Below are positions 56,946 through 64,000 of a stretch of 64,000 bases of DNA, piece by piece (position 1 is the first letter of the stretch; each line of letters opens with the position of its first letter). The notes under the pieces are model-generated. The model made no database searches and had not been told where the DNA came from. It saw only the letters and a program-made list of their open reading frames with translations. The DNA is taken from contig JBFNNX010000010.1 in the NCBI GenBank assembly GCA_040791665.1, forward strand, positions 1 to 64,000. The letters are read 5' to 3'. A program made the translations under genes and the position numbers. The DNA comes from Thiodiazotropha sp040791665 (GTDB lineage: Bacteria > Pseudomonadota > Gammaproteobacteria > Chromatiales > Chromatiaceae).

Positions 56946-57005
56946 GTTGTTACTTAAGGTAACAACCCCTGGCAGGGGAGTGCAGCCAGCTTCAGTCGCT
57001 GGCTG
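56946..57005. repeat. Two hairpins between cheV and the cbrX-like gene
   Basis: GTTGTTAC/GTAACAAC (56946-56953 with 56959-56966) and a 9-bp GCAGCCAGC/GCTGGCTGC dyad (56982-56990 with 56997-57005 region). Neither is followed by a T-run on the minus strand. The first is 16 bp upstream of the cbrX-like start and could be a 5' leader hairpin or an operator. Confidence 0.45.
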
Positions 57006-57038
57006 CTAGTTTGTATCGGTGTTGTGCAATCCGGAGCG

Positions 57039-58007
57039 TCAAGAGATTTTCTGGGTGTGAATATTGTCGATCATCTCATGCAATTTGGCTGATAGCTCGG
57101 TGGGCTCAAATTTCGGGACATAGGCGTCTGCGCCCACGCCCTTACCCAATGCCATGTTGGCATCCGCCGAAAGAGAGGAGTGCATAATGATGGGAATATC
57201 GCTGAAGCGGGCATCCTCCTTGATCTTCTTGGTAAGCACATAACCGTCCATTTCCGGCATTTCTACGTCGGTCAATATGATCTGTATGAAATCGCTGGGT
57301 TTATGATCGGTGGCGGCAGCCCGTTCGGCGACCTCTTTGAGCTTACTCCAAGCCTCTGCGCCATTTGTGGTGCCGATATATTTTATGCCCATATGCTCCA
57401 TGGTGCGGATGATCTGATCGCGGGCGACGGCGGAATCATCGGCGAACAGCAGAGTGATATCACTTTCGCCTATATCCTGGATGCCCTCAAAGAGTTCCGA
57501 ACTCTGTCCGAATCCCGATGTCTGGCTAAGGACCATCTCCACATCCATGATCATGACCAATCGCTTGTCCTTCAGCTCCGTGACTGCGGTCACCAGTCCG
57601 CCATGTTGCTGCGCCATCATGGCCGGCGGCACCTTGACGTCTTCCCAGGCCAGGCGCTCGATGGTATCAACCGCATGCACCAGGAAACCCTGCACATTTT
57701 TGTTGTATTCCGTGACGATCAGAATACTCGGCCGCTCTTCTGTCTGAATGCCGCAAAAATCAGGCAGATTGATCACAGGTATCATATTTCCCCGCAGGCT
57801 CACCATTCCCTCTACCGATGGGGGCATATCCGGTGCATGGGTGATTTCCGGTACCAGCATCACTTCACGAACCTTGAAGACATTGACGCCGTAGGTCTCT
57901 TCGCGGCCGGTTCGGATATCCTTGCCGAGGCTGAAAAGGAGGACCTCCAGTCGGTTGGTGCCAGCCAGACGCGTACGGTCATCTACAGATTTAATAAAAT
58001 TTGACAT
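57039..58007 (-). CDS. cheV: Chemotaxis coupling protein CheV (CheW-REC)
   Basis: 322 aa. CheW-like domain (residues about 15-170: LEVLLFSLG, YGVNVFKVREVMLVPEIT, VEGMVSLRGNMIPVINL, FLVHAVDTIERLAWEDVK) and a C-terminal REC domain (LLFADDSAVARDQI, phospho-Asp in IILTDVEMPEMDGY, Lys in YVPKFEPTEL). It couples chemoreceptors to CheA and helps adaptation. It stands alone here; no other che genes are adjacent. Confidence 0.95.
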   Translation of the reverse strand: MSNFIKSVDDRTRLAGTNRLEVLLFSLGKDIRTGREETYGVNVFKVREVMLVPEITHAPDMPPSVEGMVSLRGNMIPVINLPDFCGIQTEERPSILIVTEYNKNVQGFLVHAVDTIERLAWEDVKVPPAMMAQQHGGLVTAVTELKDKRLVMIMDVEMVLSQTSGFGQSSELFEGIQDIGESDITLLFADDSAVARDQIIRTMEHMGIKYIGTTNGAEAWSKLKEVAERAAATDHKPSDFIQIILTDVEMPEMDGYVLTKKIKEDARFSDIPIIMHSSLSADANMALGKGVGADAYVPKFEPTELSAKLHEMIDNIHTQKIS

Positions 58008-58325
58008 GGTCCTGTTACTCTAAAATAGAGGGCATTTTCTGTGATAGGAGCGGAACTTGAGAGTGCTGAAGCTCCGTTCCTCATGCATTTTGTAGCGGTC
58101 AGGCATCAAAAAGCTTTAGCTGGTGAGGTCTGTATCGGCGCAGAACAAAGCTGTTGCACTGGTGTAATCGAAATCAGGGAGATCGGGGATGCCAGATTAA
58201 CGGTGTCTGGCTATATTGATCACGACGGAATTCGTGAGAAATGTCTAAATGACTGGAAATAAAGTATCTTTTACACCAAGATCTGAATCATATGTCTTTT
58301 GATGGGTAAATAGAGGAGAATCGGT
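58008..58325. other. Divergent intergenic region, no confident gene
   Basis: About 320 bp between cheV and the DUF6394 gene. A 73-codon frame at 58041-58262 starts with GTG preceded by no SD and has no recognisable family; I do not call it. Confidence 0.45.
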
Positions 58326-58709
58326 GTGAATCCGGAGAAGGTGGTTTTTGGTTTTTTCATTGTACTTGCCCTGACACTTAATTTCGGTTTTTTCGTCGGC
58401 GAACTGGACAATCCGGATCATCACCATGTCTACGAGCTGTTTGCGGTCATCGTGGTCAATCTGATTGCCACCGTTCTCAAGTTCGGCGACCGGACGCAGA
58501 TGGGGGCCGTACTGCTGGCAACCAGTCTGGTCGCGTTGTTGCAGCTGTTTGCCGCCGCCCTTGTGTGGACGGTGGCGGTGCACGTTACCGAGACCGGACT
58601 TACCACGGTCGCAACGGCGAGCATCGTCTCACTCTCCGGCGGCGCAATGTTGGCGAATGTGGTTTCCGTCATATTGTTGATCATCGAGACCGTCATGCTA
58701 CGTCGTTGA
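58326..58709 (+). CDS. DUF6394 membrane protein
   Basis: 127 aa from GTG 58326 with GAGGAG 7 nt upstream. Four membrane helices; the conserved stretch VFGFFIVLALTLNFGFFVGELDNP and HHHVYELFAVIVVNLIATVLKFGDRTQMG mark the family. It is found next to potassium-channel/TrkA-type genes; here the channel gene starts 29 bp later, so it is likely an accessory membrane subunit. Confidence 0.85.
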   Translation: MNPEKVVFGFFIVLALTLNFGFFVGELDNPDHHHVYELFAVIVVNLIATVLKFGDRTQMGAVLLATSLVALLQLFAAALVWTVAVHVTETGLTTVATASIVSLSGGAMLANVVSVILLIIETVMLRR

Positions 58710-58738
58710 ACAGATCCAGGCGTGGTGCGGTTCATTCC

Positions 58739-60442
58739 ATGAACAATATCTTCTTTCTGATCTTCAGGCGCATGCGGGCGCCGTTGTTGACCCTGGTGAT
58801 GACCTATTCGATCGCCATGCTGGGTCTGGTGCTGATTCCGGGGCAGGATGCCGACGGCAATGTCGTGTATATGGACTTCTTCCACGCCTTCTACTTCGTC
58901 AGTTTCATGTCCAGCACCATCGGTTTCGGCGAGATACCCTACGCATTCACTGCGGGGCAACGCTTGTGGGTCAGTTTTTCCATCTTCTTCACTGTGGTCG
59001 TATGGCTCTATTCAATTGGCACAGTGTTGGCTCTGCTCAAGGATGAAACCTTCCAAAATGCTTTAACTGAGCGGAGATTCGCAAAGCAAATCAATAGAAT
59101 GCGTGAGTCTTTTTATCTGGTTTGTGGGTATGGTCAGACCGGTGAGGCATTGGTCAAGGCATTGACTGACAGAAACCAGCACGCGGTTGTGATCGATATA
59201 CTCGAAGATCGCGTCAATATGCTCAAGCTGGAAAATCTGCGTGAGTATGTCCCCGGTCTCTGTGGCGACGCCAGTTTGCCGGAGCATCTTCTTGAGGCCG
59301 GTCTTAGGCATCCGCTGTGTGAAGGAGTGGTGGCGTTGACCAACTCCAATGAAGTCAATTTGATGATCGCCATAACAGCGAAACTGTTGCATCCAGAGAT
59401 CGGTGTGATCTGTCGGGCCGACTCACATGATGTGGAAAGAAATATGGCCTCTTTCGGTACCGATTTCATCATCGATCCTTTTGACGCCTTCGCGCTGCAC
59501 CTGGCGACCGCTATTCAGGCGCCGTGCCTCAGTCTGTTACAGGATTGGCTCTCGCTGGGTCAACGGGATATGCTCAACGACCCTGTCTATCCCCCCTCGA
59601 AAGGACTCTGGGTGATTTGCGGCTATGGCCGCTTTGGCAAGGCGGTCTATGAAAAGCTTGTGCGCGAGGGGCTTGAGGTGATCGTTGTAGAGGCGGAACC
59701 CGAGACAACCGGTACCCCATCCTCAACCTATATTGAAGGGCGGGGCACTGAGGCCGACACTCTTCAGCAAGCGGAGATCGAGCGGGCGGTCGGCCTGGTT
59801 GCGGGAACCGACAACGATGCCAACAATCTCTCCATCATCATGACTGCAAGGGCGTTGAATAGTGATCTGTTCGTCATCCTGCGTCAGAATCTCAAGCACA
59901 ATGATGCGGTGATAGAGGCCGTGGGGGCGGACATGGTGATGCTGCCCAGCGATATTATTGCCAACCGTATTCGGGTATTGTTGGGTGCTCCGATGCAGCA
60001 TCAGTTCGTCAAGCTCGTGTTACATCAGGATGATGAGTGGGCCTGTCAGCTGATCAGCAGGATATCCGCTCTGGTGACACATCACGCACCCGAGGTGTGG
60101 GAGGTGGCTTTTTCCGAGCACGATTCACATGCGGTGTGTGCTTTCGTCAAACGCGGGAATCAGCTGACTCTGGGGGATCTGATGACGGACCCCCGAGACA
60201 GAAACAGTAAACTCTCCTGCATACCGCTGATGCTCTATCGCCATAATGACTATTTTTTACTGCCTGAAATCGACCTCAAGGTGCAAAAAGATGATCATTT
60301 ACTCTTCTGTGGATCTTACTATGCCAAAAACCGCATGCTCTGGACCCTGCAAAATGAGAATGCCTTGAACTATATTCTAACGGGTGAGTCCAGACCGGAG
60401 GGGTGGGTCTGGCGTCGATTAAGAAAAAGAGAGGTGATATGA
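58739..60442 (+). CDS. Potassium channel with two TrkA/RCK NAD-binding modules
   Basis: 567 aa from ATG 58739; the frame runs back into the DUF6394 gene but that part is not protein-like. Two membrane helices flank a pore with selectivity filter TIGFG (residues 60-64). Then TrkA-N (YLVCGYGQTGEALVKAL), a second TrkA-N (WVICGYGRFGKAVYEKL) and TrkA-C-like regions. It would gate K+ flow in response to nucleotide or redox ligands at the RCK ring. The stop overlaps the hemerythrin ATG by 4 bp. Confidence 0.93.
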   Translation: MNNIFFLIFRRMRAPLLTLVMTYSIAMLGLVLIPGQDADGNVVYMDFFHAFYFVSFMSSTIGFGEIPYAFTAGQRLWVSFSIFFTVVVWLYSIGTVLALLKDETFQNALTERRFAKQINRMRESFYLVCGYGQTGEALVKALTDRNQHAVVIDILEDRVNMLKLENLREYVPGLCGDASLPEHLLEAGLRHPLCEGVVALTNSNEVNLMIAITAKLLHPEIGVICRADSHDVERNMASFGTDFIIDPFDAFALHLATAIQAPCLSLLQDWLSLGQRDMLNDPVYPPSKGLWVICGYGRFGKAVYEKLVREGLEVIVVEAEPETTGTPSSTYIEGRGTEADTLQQAEIERAVGLVAGTDNDANNLSIIMTARALNSDLFVILRQNLKHNDAVIEAVGADMVMLPSDIIANRIRVLLGAPMQHQFVKLVLHQDDEWACQLISRISALVTHHAPEVWEVAFSEHDSHAVCAFVKRGNQLTLGDLMTDPRDRNSKLSCIPLMLYRHNDYFLLPEIDLKVQKDDHLLFCGSYYAKNRMLWTLQNENALNYILTGESRPEGWVWRRLRKREVI

Positions 60443-60996
60443 GAGCACTACTGGAAAAACTCCACAAAGACCATATCAATCTGACTCGCCTGCTCGATCT
60501 GTTGAGTAGCGAATTGGATGCACTGAGTGCCGGTCGTGAAGCGAACTTCGATCTCAAGATCGAAATGCTGGATTACATTGAGCACTATGCCGAACAGTCG
60601 CATCACCCCACCGAGGATCAGATCAATAAAATTGCCTTTCGCAAGAAATCGATGCAGCAGCACAAAGCGCTCTACGATCGAATATGCAAGGAGCATGGCG
60701 ACCTGATTGGGCTGGCTCGAACGTACAGAGAGACCCTGGAGGGGGCCATGCAGGGCGAGGTGCTGCTGAGAGAGGAGGTGGAGACGAGGGGCAGGGAGTT
60801 CGTCGCTTTGCAGCGTCAACATATCGACCTGGAGGAGCAGGAGGTCTTTCCTCTGGTGGAGAGCGTTCTCAGCGACAAGGAGTGGCAAAAACTGGAGAGT
60901 GAGATAACACATGGAGAGGATCCCCTGTTCCACCGCCAAGACTTTAATCGTTTTCGCAGTCTTATCGACTACCTGAAGGCCCACGAAAACGAATAG
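60439..60996 (+). CDS. Hemerythrin-domain protein
   Basis: 185 aa from ATG 60439, overlapping the channel stop (ATGA) with GAGG just upstream. Hemerythrin HHE fold: HKDHINLTRLLDLL, YIEHYAEQSHHPTEDQI, QHKALYDRI and QRQHIDLEEQEVFPLVE supply the His/Glu/Asp ligands of a di-iron centre. It would bind O2, NO or sense redox. Translational coupling to a K+ channel suggests the two act together. Confidence 0.93.
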   Translation: MRALLEKLHKDHINLTRLLDLLSSELDALSAGREANFDLKIEMLDYIEHYAEQSHHPTEDQINKIAFRKKSMQQHKALYDRICKEHGDLIGLARTYRETLEGAMQGEVLLREEVETRGREFVALQRQHIDLEEQEVFPLVESVLSDKEWQKLESEITHGEDPLFHRQDFNRFRSLIDYLKAHENE

Positions 60997-61208
60997 TCTA
61001 CTACTCGGAATATATCTCTCGACATACTAGATTTTCTGCCGACGCAGTTTGACGCACGCCAAACATACAGAGGGTTTGAGGCGATTGCCTCAATCCGCTC
61101 GCCGCCTAACCGCTGCATTCCATCAAAGTGACAGATCACACCACTAAGGATCGACTTGGTCTGGCCGATATGCTCTCCAGAGTCGTGGGGAATTTCGCGG
61201 ATTACAGC

Positions 61209-62120
61209 ATGGTGTTTTTGGATTGCAGACAATACAGGGTCCTGGTCGTCACACTATTGATGCTGGTGATGCTGCAGCTCTTGTCAACACACCAAACGCT
61301 GTATGCCATGGAGCTGGAGGACCAGCTCTATATGGCGGGCATCCATGAGTCTGTCTGGGAGTTTTCAGGTTCGGATTACAGCTGTGAACTGAATCATGAA
61401 GTACCGCAGTTCGGAGTGGCTCGTTTCAGAAGAATCGCAGGGGAGAATCTGCATTTTTTCATCAATAGCTTCCAACCGGTACCGGAGTCTGCGGATGGCA
61501 TAGTGAGAGAGCGCTCACCTGCCTGGGAGCATAATCCGCCGGATACCCTGGAACATCCGATTGTGATACAGCCCGGGTTGCGGCCGATGGCGTTGAAACG
61601 GAAGCAGGCCGGGTGGCTACTGACCTCGTTGACCAAAGGACAGATCGGCAGTTTCTCCTTTCCGGATTGGGACGACAATCGCAGACTGGTCAGGGTGCAG
61701 CTGTCCCCAGTGAACTTCCAAAAGCCTTATCGGGAGTTCAAGCGCTGTCTTCGCCGGCTGCCAAATGGCGGGGGATTTTCCGAGTTAAGGAACTCGACGG
61801 TTCATTTCGCACTGGACGTGGATGCCCTGGACAACCGCGAGGAGCAAAGGCTCGCGCGTTTGGCGGCCTATGTTCTGGCCGACGAAAAGATCAACCGTAT
61901 CATCATTGAAGGTCATGCCGATGACCAAGGATCAAAGCGGTACAACAAGCGTCTTTCGGCGAGGCGGGCGGCAAACGTCTACAACTATCTCTCAAGCAAG
62001 GGTGTCAAAGGAGGGATTATGACCCAACGCCACTACGGAGAGTCCCAGCCTAAAATAGCACAGCTGACTGCGCGCGCCAGGGCAGCCAACCGACGGGTTG
62101 AAATAAATCTACAGCGATAA
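61209..62120 (+). CDS. MotY-like OmpA-family protein
   Basis: 303 aa from ATG 61209; the frame opens at GTG 61128, but from 61209 a signal peptide follows (RVLVVTLLMLVMLQLLS) and the length matches Vibrio MotY (about 293). N-terminal MotY domain: SVWEFSGSDYSCELNHEVPQFGVARFRR; C-terminal OmpA peptidoglycan-binding domain: IIIEGHADDQGSKRYNKRLSARRAANVYNYL. MotY forms the T ring that anchors sodium-type stators around the flagellar motor. No other flagellar genes are in the window. Confidence 0.85.
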   Translation: MVFLDCRQYRVLVVTLLMLVMLQLLSTHQTLYAMELEDQLYMAGIHESVWEFSGSDYSCELNHEVPQFGVARFRRIAGENLHFFINSFQPVPESADGIVRERSPAWEHNPPDTLEHPIVIQPGLRPMALKRKQAGWLLTSLTKGQIGSFSFPDWDDNRRLVRVQLSPVNFQKPYREFKRCLRRLPNGGGFSELRNSTVHFALDVDALDNREEQRLARLAAYVLADEKINRIIIEGHADDQGSKRYNKRLSARRAANVYNYLSSKGVKGGIMTQRHYGESQPKIAQLTARARAANRRVEINLQR

Positions 62121-62328
62121 ACCCAGAAGCTAACCGTTCGCTTCGTAAATGCTGATTCATACCGCCCAGGGCGTTACCCTACCGCAGTTAGTCATTCCAG
62201 GCGTGGCTATCTCGCTGCACAGGTGTCACCACCCCTTAAGGCGATAGAAAGTCATAGCGCGTCTCGTACCCGGTTGCAGCGTTGCAACGCATAGGAATTA
62301 CAGCCGTACCTTAAGATTGGTTTAGTAT

Positions 62329-63702
62329 ATGGGTATGGTACGGACTTCAGTTCCCGTTGCAGATCATCTGACATGGTTTGAAAAAACCTGGCAGGCATTC
62401 TGTCGTCTTGTGGTCAGGGTGTTCTATCGTCGATTTGAGGTTGTCGGCAGTGAGCATTTGCCAATGGGGCAGGGTACTATCTTATGTGCGAATCATGTCA
62501 ATGCCCTGGCGGATGCAGTTGTAGTGCAGGCTGCGACAACAAAAGCCATTCGGCCACTGGCGCGAAGCGGTCTGTTTGATAATCCCATTCTCAAGCCTCT
62601 CCTGAGCTTGATCGGTGCCGTCCCTATCTACCGGCGTGACGATCCGGGGGTCGATGTCAGCAACAATAGAGATACATTTAAACGTTGTTATGAATTGTTG
62701 GCGACAGGGGAGACCCTGATCATTTTTCCTGAGGGTCAGAGTCATGACGTTCCCCGGTTGATGACATTGAAAACCGGTGCTGCGCGTATGGCGTTGGAAA
62801 CGGTTCAAGTCACAGGCAGTGAACCTGCTGTTATCCCGGTTGGTCTGACGTTTCCCGAAAAGGGACAGTTTCGTAGTTCGGTTCTGGTCCAGTTCGGTAA
62901 CCCGATTGACCTGACACTCTCTGAACAGGCGAATGATGAGCAGCGTGTTATCGAGTTGACCGATCGTATTCGAAACGGACTGGAAGCTATAACGTTGAAC
63001 GCCGAGAGTTGGGACGAGGTCAACCTGATCACCAGGTTGGAACGTTTTTTCGCCTTTCGTCACGGCAAGTATCGGCAACGCAACCTGCAGCAGCGTCTGC
63101 GAGCCCAGCAACGCCTGATAGATGCACAGCGCTTGCTGAGAAAATATGAGCCCGATCGCGTGAGGGCATTGATAAGCCAACTGAAGCAGTTTGAAAAGGT
63201 CTGTCGTTACTGCGGTGTTAAGGATTACCAGCTGAATATCGATTACAAACCAACACTGATCATGCTCTATCTGTTGCGCGTGATCTGGATGTTGTTGATT
63301 GTCTTACCGGTGGTCGTGTGGGGTGTCATCAACTGCTATCTCCCTAATAAACTGACCAAACACCTATCGCTATTATTTGCCAAGGGAACTAATCAGGCTG
63401 ATACGACCAAAATGGTGTTAGGATTGGTTTTTTTCACGGTTTTCTGGTTGTTGCAGAGTTATCTGGTATACCGCTATTTCGGTTTGATATGGATGATTGC
63501 ATATATTCTCAGCCTCGTTGTCAGCAGTGTGGTGGCCCTGACGGTGCGCGGAGAGATGCGGCGAATACGGGAAAATGTCAGGGTCTTCCTGCTTTTCCTG
63601 CGCCGGCGGGACCTCAAGTCCTACCTGCGACATAAGCGCCAGGAGTTGGAACAGGAATTAGCCCGAATGGTTCGTATCGCGAATCGCCTCTCCCATCACT
63701 AA
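62329..63702 (+). CDS. PlsC-family acyltransferase with C-terminal membrane helices
   Basis: 457 aa. Lysophospholipid acyltransferase fold: NHVNALAD (HX5D rather than the usual HX4D), GLFDNPILKPLLSLIGAVPIYR, and FPEGQSH. Two to four C-terminal hydrophobic segments (about 305-330 and 355-400) and a basic tail. It would esterify lysophosphatidate or a related acceptor at the inner membrane. Family members with such C-termini exist; acceptor specificity cannot be read from sequence. Confidence 0.88.
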   Translation: MGMVRTSVPVADHLTWFEKTWQAFCRLVVRVFYRRFEVVGSEHLPMGQGTILCANHVNALADAVVVQAATTKAIRPLARSGLFDNPILKPLLSLIGAVPIYRRDDPGVDVSNNRDTFKRCYELLATGETLIIFPEGQSHDVPRLMTLKTGAARMALETVQVTGSEPAVIPVGLTFPEKGQFRSSVLVQFGNPIDLTLSEQANDEQRVIELTDRIRNGLEAITLNAESWDEVNLITRLERFFAFRHGKYRQRNLQQRLRAQQRLIDAQRLLRKYEPDRVRALISQLKQFEKVCRYCGVKDYQLNIDYKPTLIMLYLLRVIWMLLIVLPVVVWGVINCYLPNKLTKHLSLLFAKGTNQADTTKMVLGLVFFTVFWLLQSYLVYRYFGLIWMIAYILSLVVSSVVALTVRGEMRRIRENVRVFLLFLRRRDLKSYLRHKRQELEQELARMVRIANRLSHH

Positions 63703-63719
63703 AGCAGATCCCAGACCCA

Positions 63720-64000
63720 ATGAAGTATGTAATCCCACTCATTTTGTTGTTGGTCGCGCCATCGTCATCCCTGGCGGTTCAGAGTGAGTGCGTCATTCTG
63801 TTGCACGGCATGGGGCGCACCTCATACTCATTGAATGCCATCGAAGAGGCATTGGTGAGTCGACACTACCATGTGTGGAATGAGAGTTATCCCAGCTTGA
63901 CCCAAAGCGTCGAGGAGTTGTCTACGCCAGCCATTCAAGCCGGGTTGGCCTATTGCCAAGGTAAACAGGCGCAAAACATCCATTTTGTCACCCACTCCCT
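63720..64000 (+). CDS. Exported alpha/beta hydrolase (3' end outside window)
   Basis: ATG 63720 is 17 bp after the acyltransferase stop and the frame runs off the window end (94 codons visible). N-terminal signal peptide (KYVIPLILLLVAPSSSLA), then CVILLHGMGRT, the oxyanion-hole motif of lipase-type hydrolases, and the last visible residues HFVTHSL, matching the start of a nucleophile-elbow (HSxGG). Same strand and tight spacing suggest an operon with the acyltransferase, so a lipid-related substrate is plausible. Confidence 0.85.
   Translation, partial: MKYVIPLILLLVAPSSSLAVQSECVILLHGMGRTSYSLNAIEEALVSRHYHVWNESYPSLTQSVEELSTPAIQAGLAYCQGKQAQNIHFVTHS

Noticed and set aside
58041..58262. 73-codon GTG-started frame between cheV and DUF6394
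   Set aside because: No SD, no hydrophobic or domain pattern, and alternative frames are equally open.

Overview
The window reads as one contiguous chromosomal segment of a Gram-negative gammaproteobacterium. The gene set suggests a marine, sulfur-oxidiser-like lineage (Chromatiales / Sedimenticola / Thiodiazotropha type). Pointers are a class III (PhaC+PhaE) polyhydroxyalkanoate (PHA) synthase locus, Na+-coupled transport (NhaA, a sodium:solute symporter with DUF4212 subunit), a MotY-like protein, CheV and a CbrA/CbrB-type sensor system. The taxonomic placement is inference. I see no rRNA, tRNA, prophage, IS element or CRISPR array.

Layout. 1-5.8 kb: the 3' end of a giant repetitive type I-secreted adhesin, then a TolC-family outer membrane channel. 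6.2-9.4 kb: a TVP38 membrane domain fused to a disulfide oxidoreductase, a secreted protein with two six-cysteine modules, and a DUF2905 protein. 10-16.1 kb: the PHA locus, with phaB, phasin, phaR and phaA on the minus strand and phaE-phaC diverging on the plus strand; TGC-rich dyads recur in its promoter gaps. 16.3-25.3 kb: housekeeping and stress genes (nhaA, NDUFA9-like protein, exported peroxiredoxin, MoCF-domain protein, cNMP-binding protein, DUF523/DUF1722 protein, truncated haemoglobin, a long coiled-coil SPOR protein). 25.4-28.2 kb: a YdbH/YdbL-like envelope lipid-homeostasis pair. 28.3-37.8 kb: GNAT, an RpfC-like hybrid kinase, a PQQ-type sugar dehydrogenase, arfB, gltA, yaeQ, tpm, srkA, greB. 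38-41.2 kb: a lipoprotein subtilisin next to a PrcB-like lipoprotein. 42.7-49.6 kb: an acetate/Na+ block (acs, a DEDD exonuclease, a cNMP/CBS/DUF294 protein, the symporter and DUF4212). 50-58 kb: TerB, a REC-PAS-degenerate-GGDEF protein, REP-like repeats, a CbrB-like regulator lacking GAFTGA, a CbrA-like kinase, a CbrX-like small protein and CheV. 58.3-64 kb: DUF6394, a K+ channel with RCK domains overlapping a hemerythrin gene, MotY-like, a PlsC-family acyltransferase and a truncated alpha/beta hydrolase.

Carbon storage is the clearest shared theme. Acetate uptake (symporter), activation (Acs), entry to the TCA cycle (GltA) and diversion to PHA (PhaA-PhaB-PhaEC, phasin, PhaR) are all within 40 kb, as is a CbrAB-like two-component system of a type that in Pseudomonas governs carbon use. 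Several gene starts were moved from the longest reading frame to an internal start preceded by a Shine-Dalgarno (SD) sequence and a plausible signal peptide; this is stated per gene.
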